Position numbers and translations under genes: made by a program
Part shown: positions 34,189 to 44,982 of the stretch, in pieces
Numbering within the stretch: position 1 is the stretch's first letter
How the letters are laid out: each line of letters starts with the position of its first letter
Source: Glutinoglossum americanum
Taxonomy: Eukaryota; Ascomycota; Geoglossomycetes; Geoglossales; Geoglossaceae
Reading direction: 5' to 3'
Length of the DNA: 64,000 nt
Assembly (NCBI GenBank): GCA_020080175.1
Contig: JAGHQL010000052.1
Location: forward strand, 78,776-142,775
Notes under the pieces: model-generated
The model's database searches: none
Told to the model about the DNA's origin: nothing
Seen by the model: the letters and a program-made list of their open reading frames with translations, nothing else

Positions 34189-34436
34189 AAGGTGAGACCA
34201 TTGCGAAATTTTATGTGTTTCTATCCTCGTTTTAAAGATTGTAAGAGTAGGCGATTTTAGAGGATGTAAAGCTGTTTGGGATTCTGACCAATGGGTTTTT
34301 TTTCGCAATTTGCAAAATCCAAGAACTTTATTCCCTAGCCGGGTCACACTACACTTATGACAGTAAATAGTAGTGTTTCCTTGTTACTAACTTAACCCCT
34401 AAGATACGCTATCTATTCGTACTTAGACTAGATCAC

Positions 34437-35930
34437 TTAATGAATGCAAAAGCTTCGGATAGAAAGTGTTTTGGCTCCTCCTTTCCCGGATACCCTACTG
34501 ATGGATTCACCATCCATTAGGGCACAGATAAAAGAATCGCCTACTAGAGCATACTCGCTACCTTCCTTATGTAATATGATGGGCGTCCCGCAACCGAAAA
34601 GTATAGTCACGATATCACCTTCTCTAACATCAGGTGTAGGAGGACCTGTATACCCCATTCCCGTTTGAAAGAGTGTGCGGCCCTTCATTGAGCCATTGAC
34701 GTGTTCCCGGTCCATCTCAGCTAAGCGCATGTCCACAATTCCGTTTGACTGGATATCCTCCCGAAATGGCCTCATCGTCTCAAACTATTGGAGGTTATGC
34801 TCGATATGCGGAAATGGTAGCTAGAACTATATAGACTGTGTAAACAATGGATAGGGGTAAATCAATTAAATTGCTCGCAACTACTAGAATGCTAGCTACG
34901 TGACATGAAGCTATATAAATGCTCGGCTGCCCTGCAGCCCCTTTTCCGCAGCTCGCGGCTGCTTCGGCCATCCTGCGGCCACTCCGGCCTTCCTTCGGCC
35001 AGCCCGAAACATATCGGTTCCACCGATATTGAACGTTCCATGGTAGCTGAGGTGGCGCCGCCACTCAGCTACCAAGGGGACACCCCTTGTGTCCAATAGG
35101 GGTACTACGGGGTGGTGCCTGAGCATTCCGTAACACAAACTTCGGATATCGCTTGGCTAGTTTACAGCCTTCTTTCAGGAAGCGGAGATTAATGTTGAAA
35201 AGTGGCTTGAGAAAGGGCCCTCGGCCTGACTATGCGATGTTGTGGAGGTATCCCCACTATAAAGAAACCAGAAGCAGAAGGCCCTCCGCTAGTTAGAAAA
35301 ATGCCTGTGACAAGATCTCTTCTTCGAGCGATAATCGAGAGTACTCCTTACCCTTGAGGTGGTAGTCTATATCTAGTACAGAGGTTCTAAACAGAACATT
35401 CGGTAGCGGAAAGCCTGTCGGGTGGCTCGAGTCAAAGCCAACAGCTAGTCCTTGATAAGCTTGAGAAATGCAAATATTATTAGGACTCTAGGTACCACTA
35501 ATAAGCCACCACAGGATAAGTGGATATCCATCGCTCAGGGAGCCCCGCCAAACTCCTTCAATGGCGTCGCAGATCACCCCACGTGCGTGGATTGTTGGGT
35601 AGTGCAAAGAAAACGGATCGTTCCCGAAAAACAAGTTCGGAGCCTCTGCAAGCGTTATAGGCATTGCGGTGGAGGGGATTCTTCCGCCTTCGCCCTCCAA
35701 CCAGGCACCCATGAAGGAAGCTTCGTGCCGTTTGTCTCTTGTTCTGCGCGATCACGGCAGGCAGCGTCACCAAGGATATCAAGACTGCCAGTCAGCCGAA
35801 TGCGGGTCAGAGCGAAGTCGGTGTAAACAGCTTCAACAGATTTTTGTAGTCCGGAGCAGGGTGAAGGTTTGAATCTCGGGCGAGGCCCATTGAGGAAGAA
35901 ATGTGATCTCGATGGTTCGAACACTGGAGC
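34437..35930 (-). pseudogene. HET-family (heterokaryon incompatibility) protein remnant, split by an LTR
   Basis: The reverse strand reads LGLARDSNLHPAPDY near 35890, then after a one-base shift KSVEAVYTDFALTRIRL..GSLDIL and LPSWVPGWRAKAEE, the classic post-HET block. Another shift leads to NLFFGNDPFSLHY and ARGVICDAIEGV. Further on, LKEGCKLAKRYPKF is cut by the solo LTR (34786-35135) and resumes ETMRPFREDIQSNG. The C-terminus (34775-34437) has GMGYTGPPTPDVREGDIV, FGCGTPIILH and FICALMDGE, typical of HET protein ends. The N-terminal HET domain itself is absent. At least two frameshifts and one insertion make this a dead gene. Confidence 0.8.
34786..35135 (-). mobile_element. Solo LTR (family V) in the HET pseudogene
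   Basis: 350 bp. On the minus strand it begins TGTTACGGAATGCTCAGG and ends CCTCCAATA (CA changed to TA). It is flanked by a perfect 5-bp duplication CAAAC on the plus strand (34781-34785 and 35136-35140). Removing it with one CAAAC rejoins the HET-protein frame (RYPKF-ETMRPF). Confidence 0.75.
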
Positions 35931-36780
35931 GTGGAAGTTTTAGAGAAGTTTAAACGGCAAACGGTCGCCACTCCTCCAAGGGACTAACTACTCCGTATAA
36001 GTTCCCGTCTATTTTTTACGCGATCTAGATCGACAATCCCACTTTTCACCTTTGCGAAAGGTTTAACCTACAGTGTTACTAGGAGGCTATGTGGTACGAC
36101 CGAGCAGAGCTACAGGGGAAACCTTTGCGACAAGCTCACATTCTATTGAACGAGGTCCTAGGGACGAGTATATAGCATTAGCTATCGAGTTCTTAACGAA
36201 ATTCATAGTGCTATATACATGACGCTCGAGATACCAACGAAAATAAAAAGGACGGAACCAGCTGTCTCCGAGCCGTGTAAACGCCATAGTGCATATCTAG
36301 ACGGGGTATGAAAATGCAAACGATGAAACTTTTCATATAGACTAAACTAAATCCTACGTTCCGGGGATGGACTCCGGAATATCCGACCGCTTTCCAAGAC
36401 CCGAAAGTGGCTTGGGCCTCATCTCCACTCGAAACGGATGGGTGGATGGCGGCCGGGTTGAGTTCGTTTTCATATCGTCTCCTTTCGGGGGGGTTCTGTC
36501 GACCAACTCCAGGGATGGTCGACTGCTTCACGCCATGACGGGTTCTGAAACCAAGCCCAACCCTGTCGTTTTGACCCCCGCGAGAAAAGCTCGAACAAAG
36601 TCAGGCCTGGTGCGATGCCGTTTTTTCCCTCTGAGCATAACCCAATACCCTTCTCAATCCGCGCGCCAGCGTTCGCAACCATCCGTCCCCTTCAAATTCT
36701 CCGGACCGCCTGAATTCCCCGTTAATGCATCTCGCTACCCTGTCTAGCCCCTCTTTCAGGTTAAAGGTTATCCAAGGTCC
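35931..36780. other. Intergenic, no gene seen
   Basis: ORFs at 36211-36531 and 36367-36747 overlap on opposite strands and show no domain. Confidence 0.45.
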
Positions 36781-38499
36781 TCACTGGTCTGCCGTGGCCG
36801 CCCCCGCCGAGATGATAACCGCCCTTTCCTTAGCCTGTTCGAAGCCTTTGTTGTTCGCGAGCTCGACCAGCTCGTCGCACATCCGCGATCGATCGAATAA
36901 GAACTCCAAAGTCGCTTCCTTTATCCTGTCGGTCGTCTCGCCCTTCCAATCGCAATTCGGTTCGCAAGCCTTGAGTGAGTCGAAAGAGCGCAGATGTAAT
37001 CTCTCTCCATTCTCCTGGTTGAGCGCAAATACGGTGCACGATTTCTCGATTCGCCATTCAGCTTCTCTGTATACACGAATGCTCTTGGCTTCCATGAGAC
37101 AGTTTGTGCTTTCCCCGTCCCATAAGAACTGCGTCCCAACCAGAAAAAAAGGATGCACAATTCCCTTATCTGCCGCCTTTGCCGCGCGCCAAAACCCAAG
37201 GTAGAGTTCATGGTGAGTATGTCCCGACAGGGCCCCGGGGATTCGAGCGCGAGTAATACGGTTGAAGTCGTGGCCGGTAAACACCATCCACTCCGCGTCG
37301 ACCGGGACTATGTCCTCCGCGCTCCTGTTCCCGGCCTCGCGGATTACCTCGTCGAGATCCTTGGCCCGAAGATATTCCCAAACCCAACGCGGGATCGCCG
37401 TCTTCCCGGGTCCGCAGGCGCACACAACCTCAGCCAGCGTAAGTGTCCTGGAGGCATTGTTGAGAACGATCGCAAAGGGAGATTTCTCTGGCTGTGTGTC
37501 TCCAAACTTCGGGCTAAATATCCAGTAACATACCCTGACGAGCGCGGCCACCGCCTGGCAGCTTATCCATATGGCTGATGCCTTGTTAGACGCGAGGGTT
37601 ACAACAGCGTATTGGCAGATATACGCCGTGACCAACACCACGGACGTCAGCAGCGTGAGCACTCTTAGAGGCCATTTCTGGAGAAATGTTGTATCCCCTT
37701 GCGCGTGCAACACATCTCCGTTTCCGACCCTACACTGCAGCAAATTCAGCCTCTTGACTGCTTTCTCCCCAGTAATCTCCTCCCCCATTAGCGCCTTCCA
37801 CTTCGCGGCCGTAAGCTGGCCGCCCGGCCGCCGTGTCTGCCATGAGAAGTGCAAGGGAATCGCAAACAGTATCACCAGTGACACGTGCATTCCCAGCGTC
37901 GCGTAGATGCGCACCCAGTTCCATGGTGCATCGATGACCAGCAACAGCCAAGCGGTAACCCCTGCGCACACGCTCCCAAAGAAGTGTAGCCAGATGTTTT
38001 GGCTCCACGCTGTTTCACTTTCCAGGTTCCCCAGACTCATCAAAGTGAACCCTGTCAACCGCCGGCCTCCCTCCCCACCAGGGCCGGCACCCCAGAGACT
38101 ACCCACGGTAACCAACGGTGTACTCTCCGGGCTTAAATACTGCTTCCCTTTCTCGATGAGAATCTCTCGCGCGCCGAACTTGACGGTCACGATATCGCAG
38201 TCTACGATCTTCTTATTGGCAGCTGCTTCTAGCGCCGTGTAGCCGAAGAGCCCGCGAATCGAGTCTAGGCTAAATCCGGTGGCGCGACAGCGTTCACGAC
38301 CAAGGGATATTTTGAGGGCCGATTTCACCATCCCGAGGACTCCGAGGAGCGAAAGCGTCGAGACGGCGAGGTTGCCATAGCCCAGGTGGGTAGCCAGGGC
38401 GTTGCATTCGACGGAGCTGGTACAGAAGAGGCCGGCGAGGGCAGCGATGTCTTGGGTGCCGGAAGCGATGGCTTGGGCGACGGAACCGGAGGGGGCCAT
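36781..38499 (-). CDS. Uncharacterised multi-pass membrane protein
   Basis: An uninterrupted 572-residue ORF. About five hydrophobic segments are visible: one near residues 44-62, two close together in the middle (LHFFGSVCAGVTAWLLLVI and ATLGMHVSLVILFAI), and two more (VLTLLTSVVLVTAYI, AIWISCQAVAALVRVCYWI). The last 200 or so residues are soluble and hydrophilic. A stretch before the third group reads LEAAANKKIVDCDIVTVKFG. The layout resembles large uncharacterised fungal membrane protein families with a C-terminal cytoplasmic tail. No transporter or enzyme motif is recognised. Intact and intronless; the start at 38499 is the first ATG of the frame. Confidence 0.75.
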   Translation of the reverse strand: MAPSGSVAQAIASGTQDIAALAGLFCTSSVECNALATHLGYGNLAVSTLSLLGVLGMVKSALKISLGRERCRATGFSLDSIRGLFGYTALEAAANKKIVDCDIVTVKFGAREILIEKGKQYLSPESTPLVTVGSLWGAGPGGEGGRRLTGFTLMSLGNLESETAWSQNIWLHFFGSVCAGVTAWLLLVIDAPWNWVRIYATLGMHVSLVILFAIPLHFSWQTRRPGGQLTAAKWKALMGEEITGEKAVKRLNLLQCRVGNGDVLHAQGDTTFLQKWPLRVLTLLTSVVLVTAYICQYAVVTLASNKASAIWISCQAVAALVRVCYWIFSPKFGDTQPEKSPFAIVLNNASRTLTLAEVVCACGPGKTAIPRWVWEYLRAKDLDEVIREAGNRSAEDIVPVDAEWMVFTGHDFNRITRARIPGALSGHTHHELYLGFWRAAKAADKGIVHPFFLVGTQFLWDGESTNCLMEAKSIRVYREAEWRIEKSCTVFALNQENGERLHLRSFDSLKACEPNCDWKGETTDRIKEATLEFLFDRSRMCDELVELANNKGFEQAKERAVIISAGAATADQ

Positions 38500-39766
38500 C
38501 GCGGTATTTTCTTCTCAACTAGTCTCCTCTTTTTCTCTGCGCTATCTTATCATGCGATACCTAAAGGAGGAACCTTTAAGAGGTCGCTACCATCAACAAT
38601 TCGGCAGCAAGTAGTTTGAGTTGAGTTGAGTTGAGGTTAGGTTAGCCCGTCTCCGAACAAGCCGCGACCAATAGGAAGGATCCAACATGACCAACTCTGT
38701 GGTCGAGCGTTTGCGTCTATACGCGGCTTGCCGTTTTAAAGTCAGCTGAGCGAGTGCCTAAAAGCCCGAACTTGCCGCCAAGTTGCCCGAGTTAGTTCTA
38801 GCCGCTGCTTTTAGTTTTCGCAAGGCCGATAGGCATTTCACATCCGCAAAGCCAAAATTAGCCCGGAAGCTAGGCCGCTAAATCTCAGGCGCATGTCAGG
38901 GACGTCATTAAAGCGGCGACGACCCACTATCACTTTTTATCGTGGACCTCACTCCAAAGATCTAGCTAATATGATGTTGACTTTTAGAATACTTAAAAAC
39001 GCAAAGTATTTCTGGCATTGAAATAAATTATGCGGAAAATTCGAATCGATAACTTGGCTTGGAAATTAGAAGCTAATTCATTATATGTTAGATAAATAAA
39101 GTACCGTAAGTATGTATACTCTTCGTACACACGTCCCAACCGTTACAAAGTAAGCCCTTCTCTACAATTATGTCCCTAACCACGGCGTTGCAATTGCAAT
39201 CCTATCCTTTACCCTGTCTTCCTTATCTAGTAACTGTAGTTGTAAATCCGGTTTTTTTCGCTCATGTGTCCGAGCGCCTTACTTCCTGGGTTTCGTCACG
39301 ATTCCTCCGCGGAATTATAGGTTTGGCGTCAACATTGTCGGGTGTCGGCGAGTCCACATCGGGGAGTATTGCATTAGGACCAGGTGCTGCTGCGCAATTT
39401 TGGGGTAGTGCTGGGACGCGTCATCACGCCAGGTCGCCATTGAGGGTGTGTTGCCGTAAGCTGCGGTGGAATGTCAGGCCGCCTTAAATGCACAGTCAGG
39501 GCGATGCCCACCTCTTCTCGAGATTCGCTCGCTTTGATCCTACACGCGGTTCTACGACTACAGTTGCTTACTCTTGCTGTGTGGCCTGCTCAGACTTACA
39601 GTTCTCACAGAATACGCCCCCAGCATCAATGAGAGATATGGCTCAGACATTGTTTTAAAAACCTAATCATTCGCCGATGTACGGTGATCTCTGATAAAAT
39701 CAAAATAATAGCTACCGAAAGACTACTTCCAAAACAAGCACATTCAGAAGAACCATTCCTCGTCAA
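38500..39766. other. Intergenic, no supported gene
   Basis: Contains a 105-codon ORF at 39170-39487 with no domain. A direct GAGTTGAGTT repeat lies at about 38616-38636. Confidence 0.45.
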
Positions 39767-41176
39767 TTAGACTAGACCGATGTCGGCAGCAGCGAGGCAG
39801 AATTCCATGAAGCCTGCGGCAGTGTCGATCACATTTTGCTGAAACTCTATCTTGGTTGGATAGAAGTTTGTGGGATGCCCAAACTCCATAGTGAAGCCAT
39901 AGACTTTGTTAAGGGATGGATTGACTTGGAAGCGGCTGAAGGCGTAGTCCTCGCTACTACCTGAAGTGGCATAGAGGCCAACAGCCTGTTCAGGTGTGTA
40001 GGAGCGTCCACCAACACTAACCATCGCACTCGTAACACGACTTGCCGCAGTCTGGATGTTTCCCAAGTCGGTTTGTGTTATCCATTCCTTGTAATCATTC
40101 ACGCCCAAAACGCCACGTTTTCCGTCCCAAGAGGGATTGAGAAAATTTTGTGTGGGATCGGCCCCCTGATCGTCATCGTCGCCCCAGCTATAGAGCATAT
40201 CGCCGGCCGCAGAGTGGATATCAACATACCAGCGAATGCGAGGATATGTGTCGAACACCCAAGCGACGTTACGTGTCTCAGGTTCAGAGAAGGCTGTGGT
40301 GCCGTGGAATGTCTCGTCGCTCGGGTCTTCCGAAGCCAGGGAAATGCTATTAGCGATACTTGGGTCGAAGTGGAGACGGAAGTCCCAGAGAAAGTTGTAA
40401 TTGCGATTGATATCCACACCGATGGAGAAATCATCGCCGGGGATGGCACTCGCAGGGTTGCGGTTCTTGCGCCAAAGCGAATCAGTTTGTTGATCAAAGC
40501 GGACTCCATCAGGGTTGACCAGGGGAAGGAAGACGATGCCGGTAGAGAGGACTCGTAGAACATCCGCATTAGAGAAGGAGCGTGCCCCGTAGGTGAGACC
40601 GGTGCCGTGTTTCTGAGCATATAACAAGTCGGCGATGAAGTAGATGAGATTATCAGGGCCGCCACGCTCGCGGGCGTGGACACCGGCGGTGAAGTATACA
40701 TGATATTCATCATTGCACGAACCCCCTACAAGGCCACCAAGCCCACTGGAGCCTTCATAGGTTTTGTTAGGAACGCAAAAGGTGGAAATGTGGTACTCTC
40801 TGGCCAGGCCCTTGATGGCAGAATTGATTTCACCGACATTCATAATGCCGCCGAGATCATGATTTACGCCATCAGGGCGGGAGCCTAGTCCCCTAGGTGC
40901 ACGCTGCCCACCGTGGAAACGATCACCACTACCAATGGTTTCCTGGGCAGAGCGGTCGTCAGACACACCATCGGACAGGATGTCGACACGTGTGTCGTCT
41001 TTTTTCAACTCGTCATATTGTTTCTGGGTGAGCAATGCTGCCAAAGCGTGGCCGCCTTCTGCGGTGGATGTAGCGCGGGGCCTGCAGCCGAAATCGTAGG
41101 GCCGCGTACGTACTATCTCTCGTAGCTCTTCGATACTTCCAGCATGTATGGAAACTGCCAGACGTTTGGATGCCAT
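39767..41176 (-). CDS. Zinc carboxypeptidase, M14 family
   Basis: A single-exon ORF of 469 residues. M14 enzymes remove C-terminal amino acids with one zinc ion. Zinc ligands are seen as GVHARE (His 167, Glu 170) and DIHSAAG (His 321). Substrate-binding DINRNY lies at 255-260, Tyr 402 is in GLYATSGSSEDYAF, and the catalytic Glu 431 is in FTMEFG. GYGAR-like and NPDGVRFDQ elements also fit. The first 110 residues look like a short pro-region (STAEGGHALAALLT, LKKDDTRVDILS). No signal peptide is evident, which is odd for a digestive M14 enzyme. It could be intracellular, or the true start may lie in an upstream exon I did not find. Length and motif spacing are complete. Confidence 0.87.
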   Translation of the reverse strand: MASKRLAVSIHAGSIEELREIVRTRPYDFGCRPRATSTAEGGHALAALLTQKQYDELKKDDTRVDILSDGVSDDRSAQETIGSGDRFHGGQRAPRGLGSRPDGVNHDLGGIMNVGEINSAIKGLAREYHISTFCVPNKTYEGSSGLGGLVGGSCNDEYHVYFTAGVHARERGGPDNLIYFIADLLYAQKHGTGLTYGARSFSNADVLRVLSTGIVFLPLVNPDGVRFDQQTDSLWRKNRNPASAIPGDDFSIGVDINRNYNFLWDFRLHFDPSIANSISLASEDPSDETFHGTTAFSEPETRNVAWVFDTYPRIRWYVDIHSAAGDMLYSWGDDDDQGADPTQNFLNPSWDGKRGVLGVNDYKEWITQTDLGNIQTAASRVTSAMVSVGGRSYTPEQAVGLYATSGSSEDYAFSRFQVNPSLNKVYGFTMEFGHPTNFYPTKIEFQQNVIDTAAGFMEFCLAAADIGLV

Positions 41177-42674
41177 AGTGCAATTTGTTAAGAGATTTCG
41201 CTGATTTATGAAGATCTGAACGGCGGTTGCGCTAACAAGGTGTTGAATGAATGGAAGTGTTTAGAAAATATGGGCGGAGAGGAGTTCTAATAAACGGGGT
41301 GGGGGAGTCAGAAGTGATTGTCCAGATAGGGCTGCATTCTGCTCAACCCGGCTCAGCCCTTCAGCCCGTCAGCTTGATGTCGGAGAGTTTACCAATAGGC
41401 GGAGAGACATGACAGTGTAGGACTGACCGTGGTAGCCTGGGGCGTTATTGGGGGGGTGCTCGAGGTCAGGTGTCGCGCGCCCGCCCCACAGACAAGAGGT
41501 AAGCTTGGGTTGCCAAGTCTCTAGCCAGAACGATTTTGGACAGCCGCTCCTTGGCTTCTATTTTCTCTTCCCTTCTAGACCGCGAAAACTGGGGTGGCTC
41601 CACCGCAAGCGGCCGTGAAGGCACATGCATCCAGTTCGAGAAGAGACCAGTGGTGGCGAAAGTGGAACGATGTCCCGATATGGAGGAGAGTAAATTAGGA
41701 CGAATTAGGCTCAGCACGTCCAGGTGATTATGCCGGAGTAGAACGACTCTACCGTGCTGCTGCCGGCAGCTTGCGCGTCAAAGAAAGGGGTTTGGCACAT
41801 GCTGCCACCGCCAAGGCCACCGCTGAGAGGTTATTGAGCACTCGACGGCAAAATAGCGGGGTATGAGGGCCACATATATGAGATCAAATCCAACGTGAGC
41901 CAGAAGAATCTATGGTAAGGCTCCACGCCAAGTGCCAAGAACGAAGGGTCCACCGCCGCCTCCCAACTGGGAAGTTGCATGCGACACAGCTGAAAGAATG
42001 GATGCCATCGACAACACCCAAGCATAGAAGCTCAGCCCGCCGCTAGAAGTGCCACCAGTTTACAATCTCTCTCCACCGCAAAGTGTTGTTTTCTAGGCTA
42101 CGCTTATAGGAGGAATCTAGTAGTAGATACAGAGCGGAACGATAGGTATAAGAATAGTCGATCGATCATATCAAAGATGCCCTCAGCAAGGCAGCGGAAG
42201 AACACACCGAGTTTTTACGTTCCCGGGGCCGCTACAGGGCATCCCTATCCACCGACAGACCACACCGCAAGAATGCCGATCGCTGTCGGAATCTAGCATT
42301 CTTGCTCAACGGCCGGCGAAGTCGTGGGGCTATCCCTTTCTCCCCTCCTAGATCCCTGCTGAGCTGAAAGGAAGCTCTTGGCCGTGGCCCAGCGCTGGCC
42401 GCGTGCCATGGCCGGTGACCGGACGGTCGAAGTTCTGGCATCCCGGCCGGTTCGCGGAATATTCCATGGGGTCTTCCACGACGCTGTCATGGGGACCCTT
42501 TCGGCTGCCCGGCTCCTAATCCTTTTCCTTCTTGTATTTGCTATGTCCGAATAGGCAATATCTCTGTTCTTTAGGCTCTGTGATAGCTAAATGCCTTGCG
42601 GGCGGCACTGAGACATAATCTCAAGGGGGGCCGACTCGGCGGCGGTCTTACCCCGCTTTTCAGCTGCAGGATTG
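41177..42674. other. Intergenic, no supported gene
   Basis: Short ORFs only. A 40-codon reading frame from ATG 42177 has coding-like composition but no family. Confidence 0.4.
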
Positions 42675-42880
42675 CTAAATAAGTGCTGAGAGTTACTGTA
42701 GTGGTGGTGCGGGTATGCTTCTCGGCAATATGCATGGTTCCGCGGGGGTGGTTCTTGCATTGCATAGGGGCTTTCTCCGGTCGCGGGATCGCTGCTTGCT
42801 GCTCTCGCTTGTGTGAGGTGCGTTTATTCAATACGAGCCTATTTTACACGCCCGCTGCGTGCTGATAACAACAATAAGTA
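42675..42880 (-). repeat. Dispersed repeat R1, copy C
   Basis: The reverse strand matches 8320-8520 and 9130-9320: GCACGCAGCGGGCGT, then AAGAACCACCCCCGCGGA, then CATGCATATTGCCGAG. About 190 bp with many differences. Confidence 0.6.
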
Positions 42881-44058
42881 GCTTGCTTCCTGCTCTTTCA
42901 TTACAATAAGCATTTATTAAGCAATCAGATGAAATTCAATTCTACTGCCAGCCTATATACATGCCCGTAGCTGTGGCCTCTTATTAACCGCCGCTTCTTA
43001 TAAGTGTAATGCATACTCATTCCGAGCTCGAATGAATGCTAGCTATCATGGCCAAGACGTGGTAGTGACGAAAAAGAATGGTGGTAAAGCATGTAGCTGA
43101 CATCCCACAAATCATTAGAATTCGCGACACATTCCTGCAAGAAGTTTCTTGCTTTATGGATTCACGCTAGGCGAACTTTAATGCCTGACACCTAGTACGA
43201 GGTGCCGCGACATGAACTTAGTTTTGCCTTAGCTATGCCCGGGCTCATAGAGTCAGCCAAGCATTGGCTATCCGGTGGTGGCGCGGGGCGGCGTGGGCAC
43301 TAGCACGAAATCCCTCCTCGGCCTCCCACAACAACCCCGCATCCCAAAAGCTGTCTTTAGCGCGGCTGCGGCGGATCGCATACCCGGGTTCTTGGAGACC
43401 GTGGACAAGAAAGCAGGTAACCGCTCTCAGGTCCGCGTCATAAATTCTTCCTAGCGTGCCGCCATCCGGACAAGGATACAGAAAAAGCTTTTAATTCGAC
43501 TACCTCACAACTTTATCTAGGTACATGCAAAAACGGCTCATCCGGGGAAGCTTCGCGGGATCCTGAAGCCGGCCATGTAGACACGGTAATAGGGTAGGGT
43601 CCCATCTTTGTCCCCCTTTCTTCTTGTCTGTTTGACTAAGAGATATAGGGGTTTGGTGCCTATGTGTTTCGTTGCGTTGGCGTGAATGAATTCTAGCGCG
43701 GCGATTAGGCGTCACCCTCTTTGACTGTGCATTCTTTCTTACCAGAGCGGCGAGATCAAAGAGTTAGCATGGGCAAAATATCTGAACCAATGGCCGTAGG
43801 GTTGGAGGACCGCTGAACACTGTCTAGTTTCTCCGCTGGCAAGGCATAGTACAACTGCTACGAAACAAAAGCACAGTTAGTAGATAAAAGAATTTACTAA
43901 TGGTACACCGAATGGCTCATATTAGCTTCAATGACCTGGTCACAATTCTAGGTATGCCTCTGATAGCTTCGGGAGTCTTGGCTGGGTTTCGGGTCTTGAA
44001 ACTCCGATACCACCAATGCACGCATTATCTTTAGTTTATTCCAAGACGAGCTCTCGCT
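42881..44058. other. Intergenic, no supported gene
   Basis: A coding-like piece without start or family lies near 43270-43450 (GTSTKSLLGLPQQPRIPK, then DRIPGFLETVDKKAG on the plus strand). It may be a gene relic. Confidence 0.35.
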
Positions 44059-44982
44059 TCAGTCTTCCAGCAAGGCCCCCCGCCTATCACTGTCAAACCC
44101 CACATTTCTCTCCGTCTCTCTAATCCCCCACAGCTGATCAACCCCCTGCTCAAGGACCCACACAACCCCCCGCACCGCTCTCCCATGCAAAGCCTCATGC
44201 GAACTCCTCTCATCCTCACCATTCTCCTCCACCAGGGGATACACCATGTCCAACTCACTTTATTCGTAAACTGCGTCATTTAAATCCTTGCACAAACCTC
44301 CTCCCTCTCCATACCAAATCTCTCCCCCCAAAACACGTTCAGTCTGGTGCGCAAGATAAATGCTGGGGCGCTGATCCAGAATGTGGCTCCATCTTCTTGG
44401 AGTCCGTGATGGCAGATTGTGATCAAGGAAAGGAGGGCTTGGAGAGACATGAAGGCGGCGGTGCCTGTGCGGTTGGGGGAGTTGGAGGCGGAGCTGAGAA
44501 TGCGCGAGGCGAGGTCAAAGTCGATGGAGGGAGGTGGAGTCGTAGGTATTGGAGGATGATCCCAGGAGTGGCCACGGTGTACCCAGTCTTTCTGGGCGAT
44601 GTCGTTAATGACGAGGTAAAGGCTACGCTAGGAGCGGAAGGGACAGAGAGAATCGGGGAGAGCGATCCAGGAGTGCAGGCAGCCGTGGCCTGGTGGAATC
44701 CGTGAAACTCATCTCTGGAGTGCTTACCTCCGGCAATATTCTCTCCCTCGGTGGGGGTAGCTTGCTGCTGTCTACTGCTAGTAGCGAAGGCCAATAGATG
44801 GGGGGATGCCCTCGTGGAGATAGCCTGTACCTGAAAATCGCGGTGAATCTGTTCCCTTCCCAACATCCCTTTGTTTCGGACGCATCCCAAGCAACCAGCT
44901 TCACCACACCTCCAGCGCCCTGCAACTGTTCTGAGATGTGGCCTTCGTGTGTATGATATTGAAAGGTCACGGCTGCGGGCAT
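44059..44982 (-). CDS. Unrecognised three-exon protein
   Basis: Predicted exons 44982-44728, 44627-44298 and 44253-44059 add up to exactly 260 codons (259 residues). Intron 1 (100 bp) has GTAAGC and CTCCTAG. Intron 2 is only 44 nt (GTTTGT...GTGAG) and is the least certain. The joined product reads RSLYLVINDIAQKDWVHRGH, then SIDFDLASRILSSASNS, then AAFMSLQALLSLITICHHG, ATFWISAPAFILRTRLN and, at the end, AVRGVVWVLEQGVDQLWG. These look like amphipathic helices of a globular protein, and each junction keeps the frame. No domain is recognised. Exon 1 may start elsewhere. Confidence 0.5.

Noticed and set aside
32300-34200. Possible CRISPR-like or satellite array
   Set aside because: The 99-bp periodicity is explained by 33-residue ankyrin repeats in an open coding frame.
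35860-35885. tRNA B-box-like GGTTTGAATCTC
   Set aside because: No matching A box, anticodon arm or acceptor stem could be folded around it.
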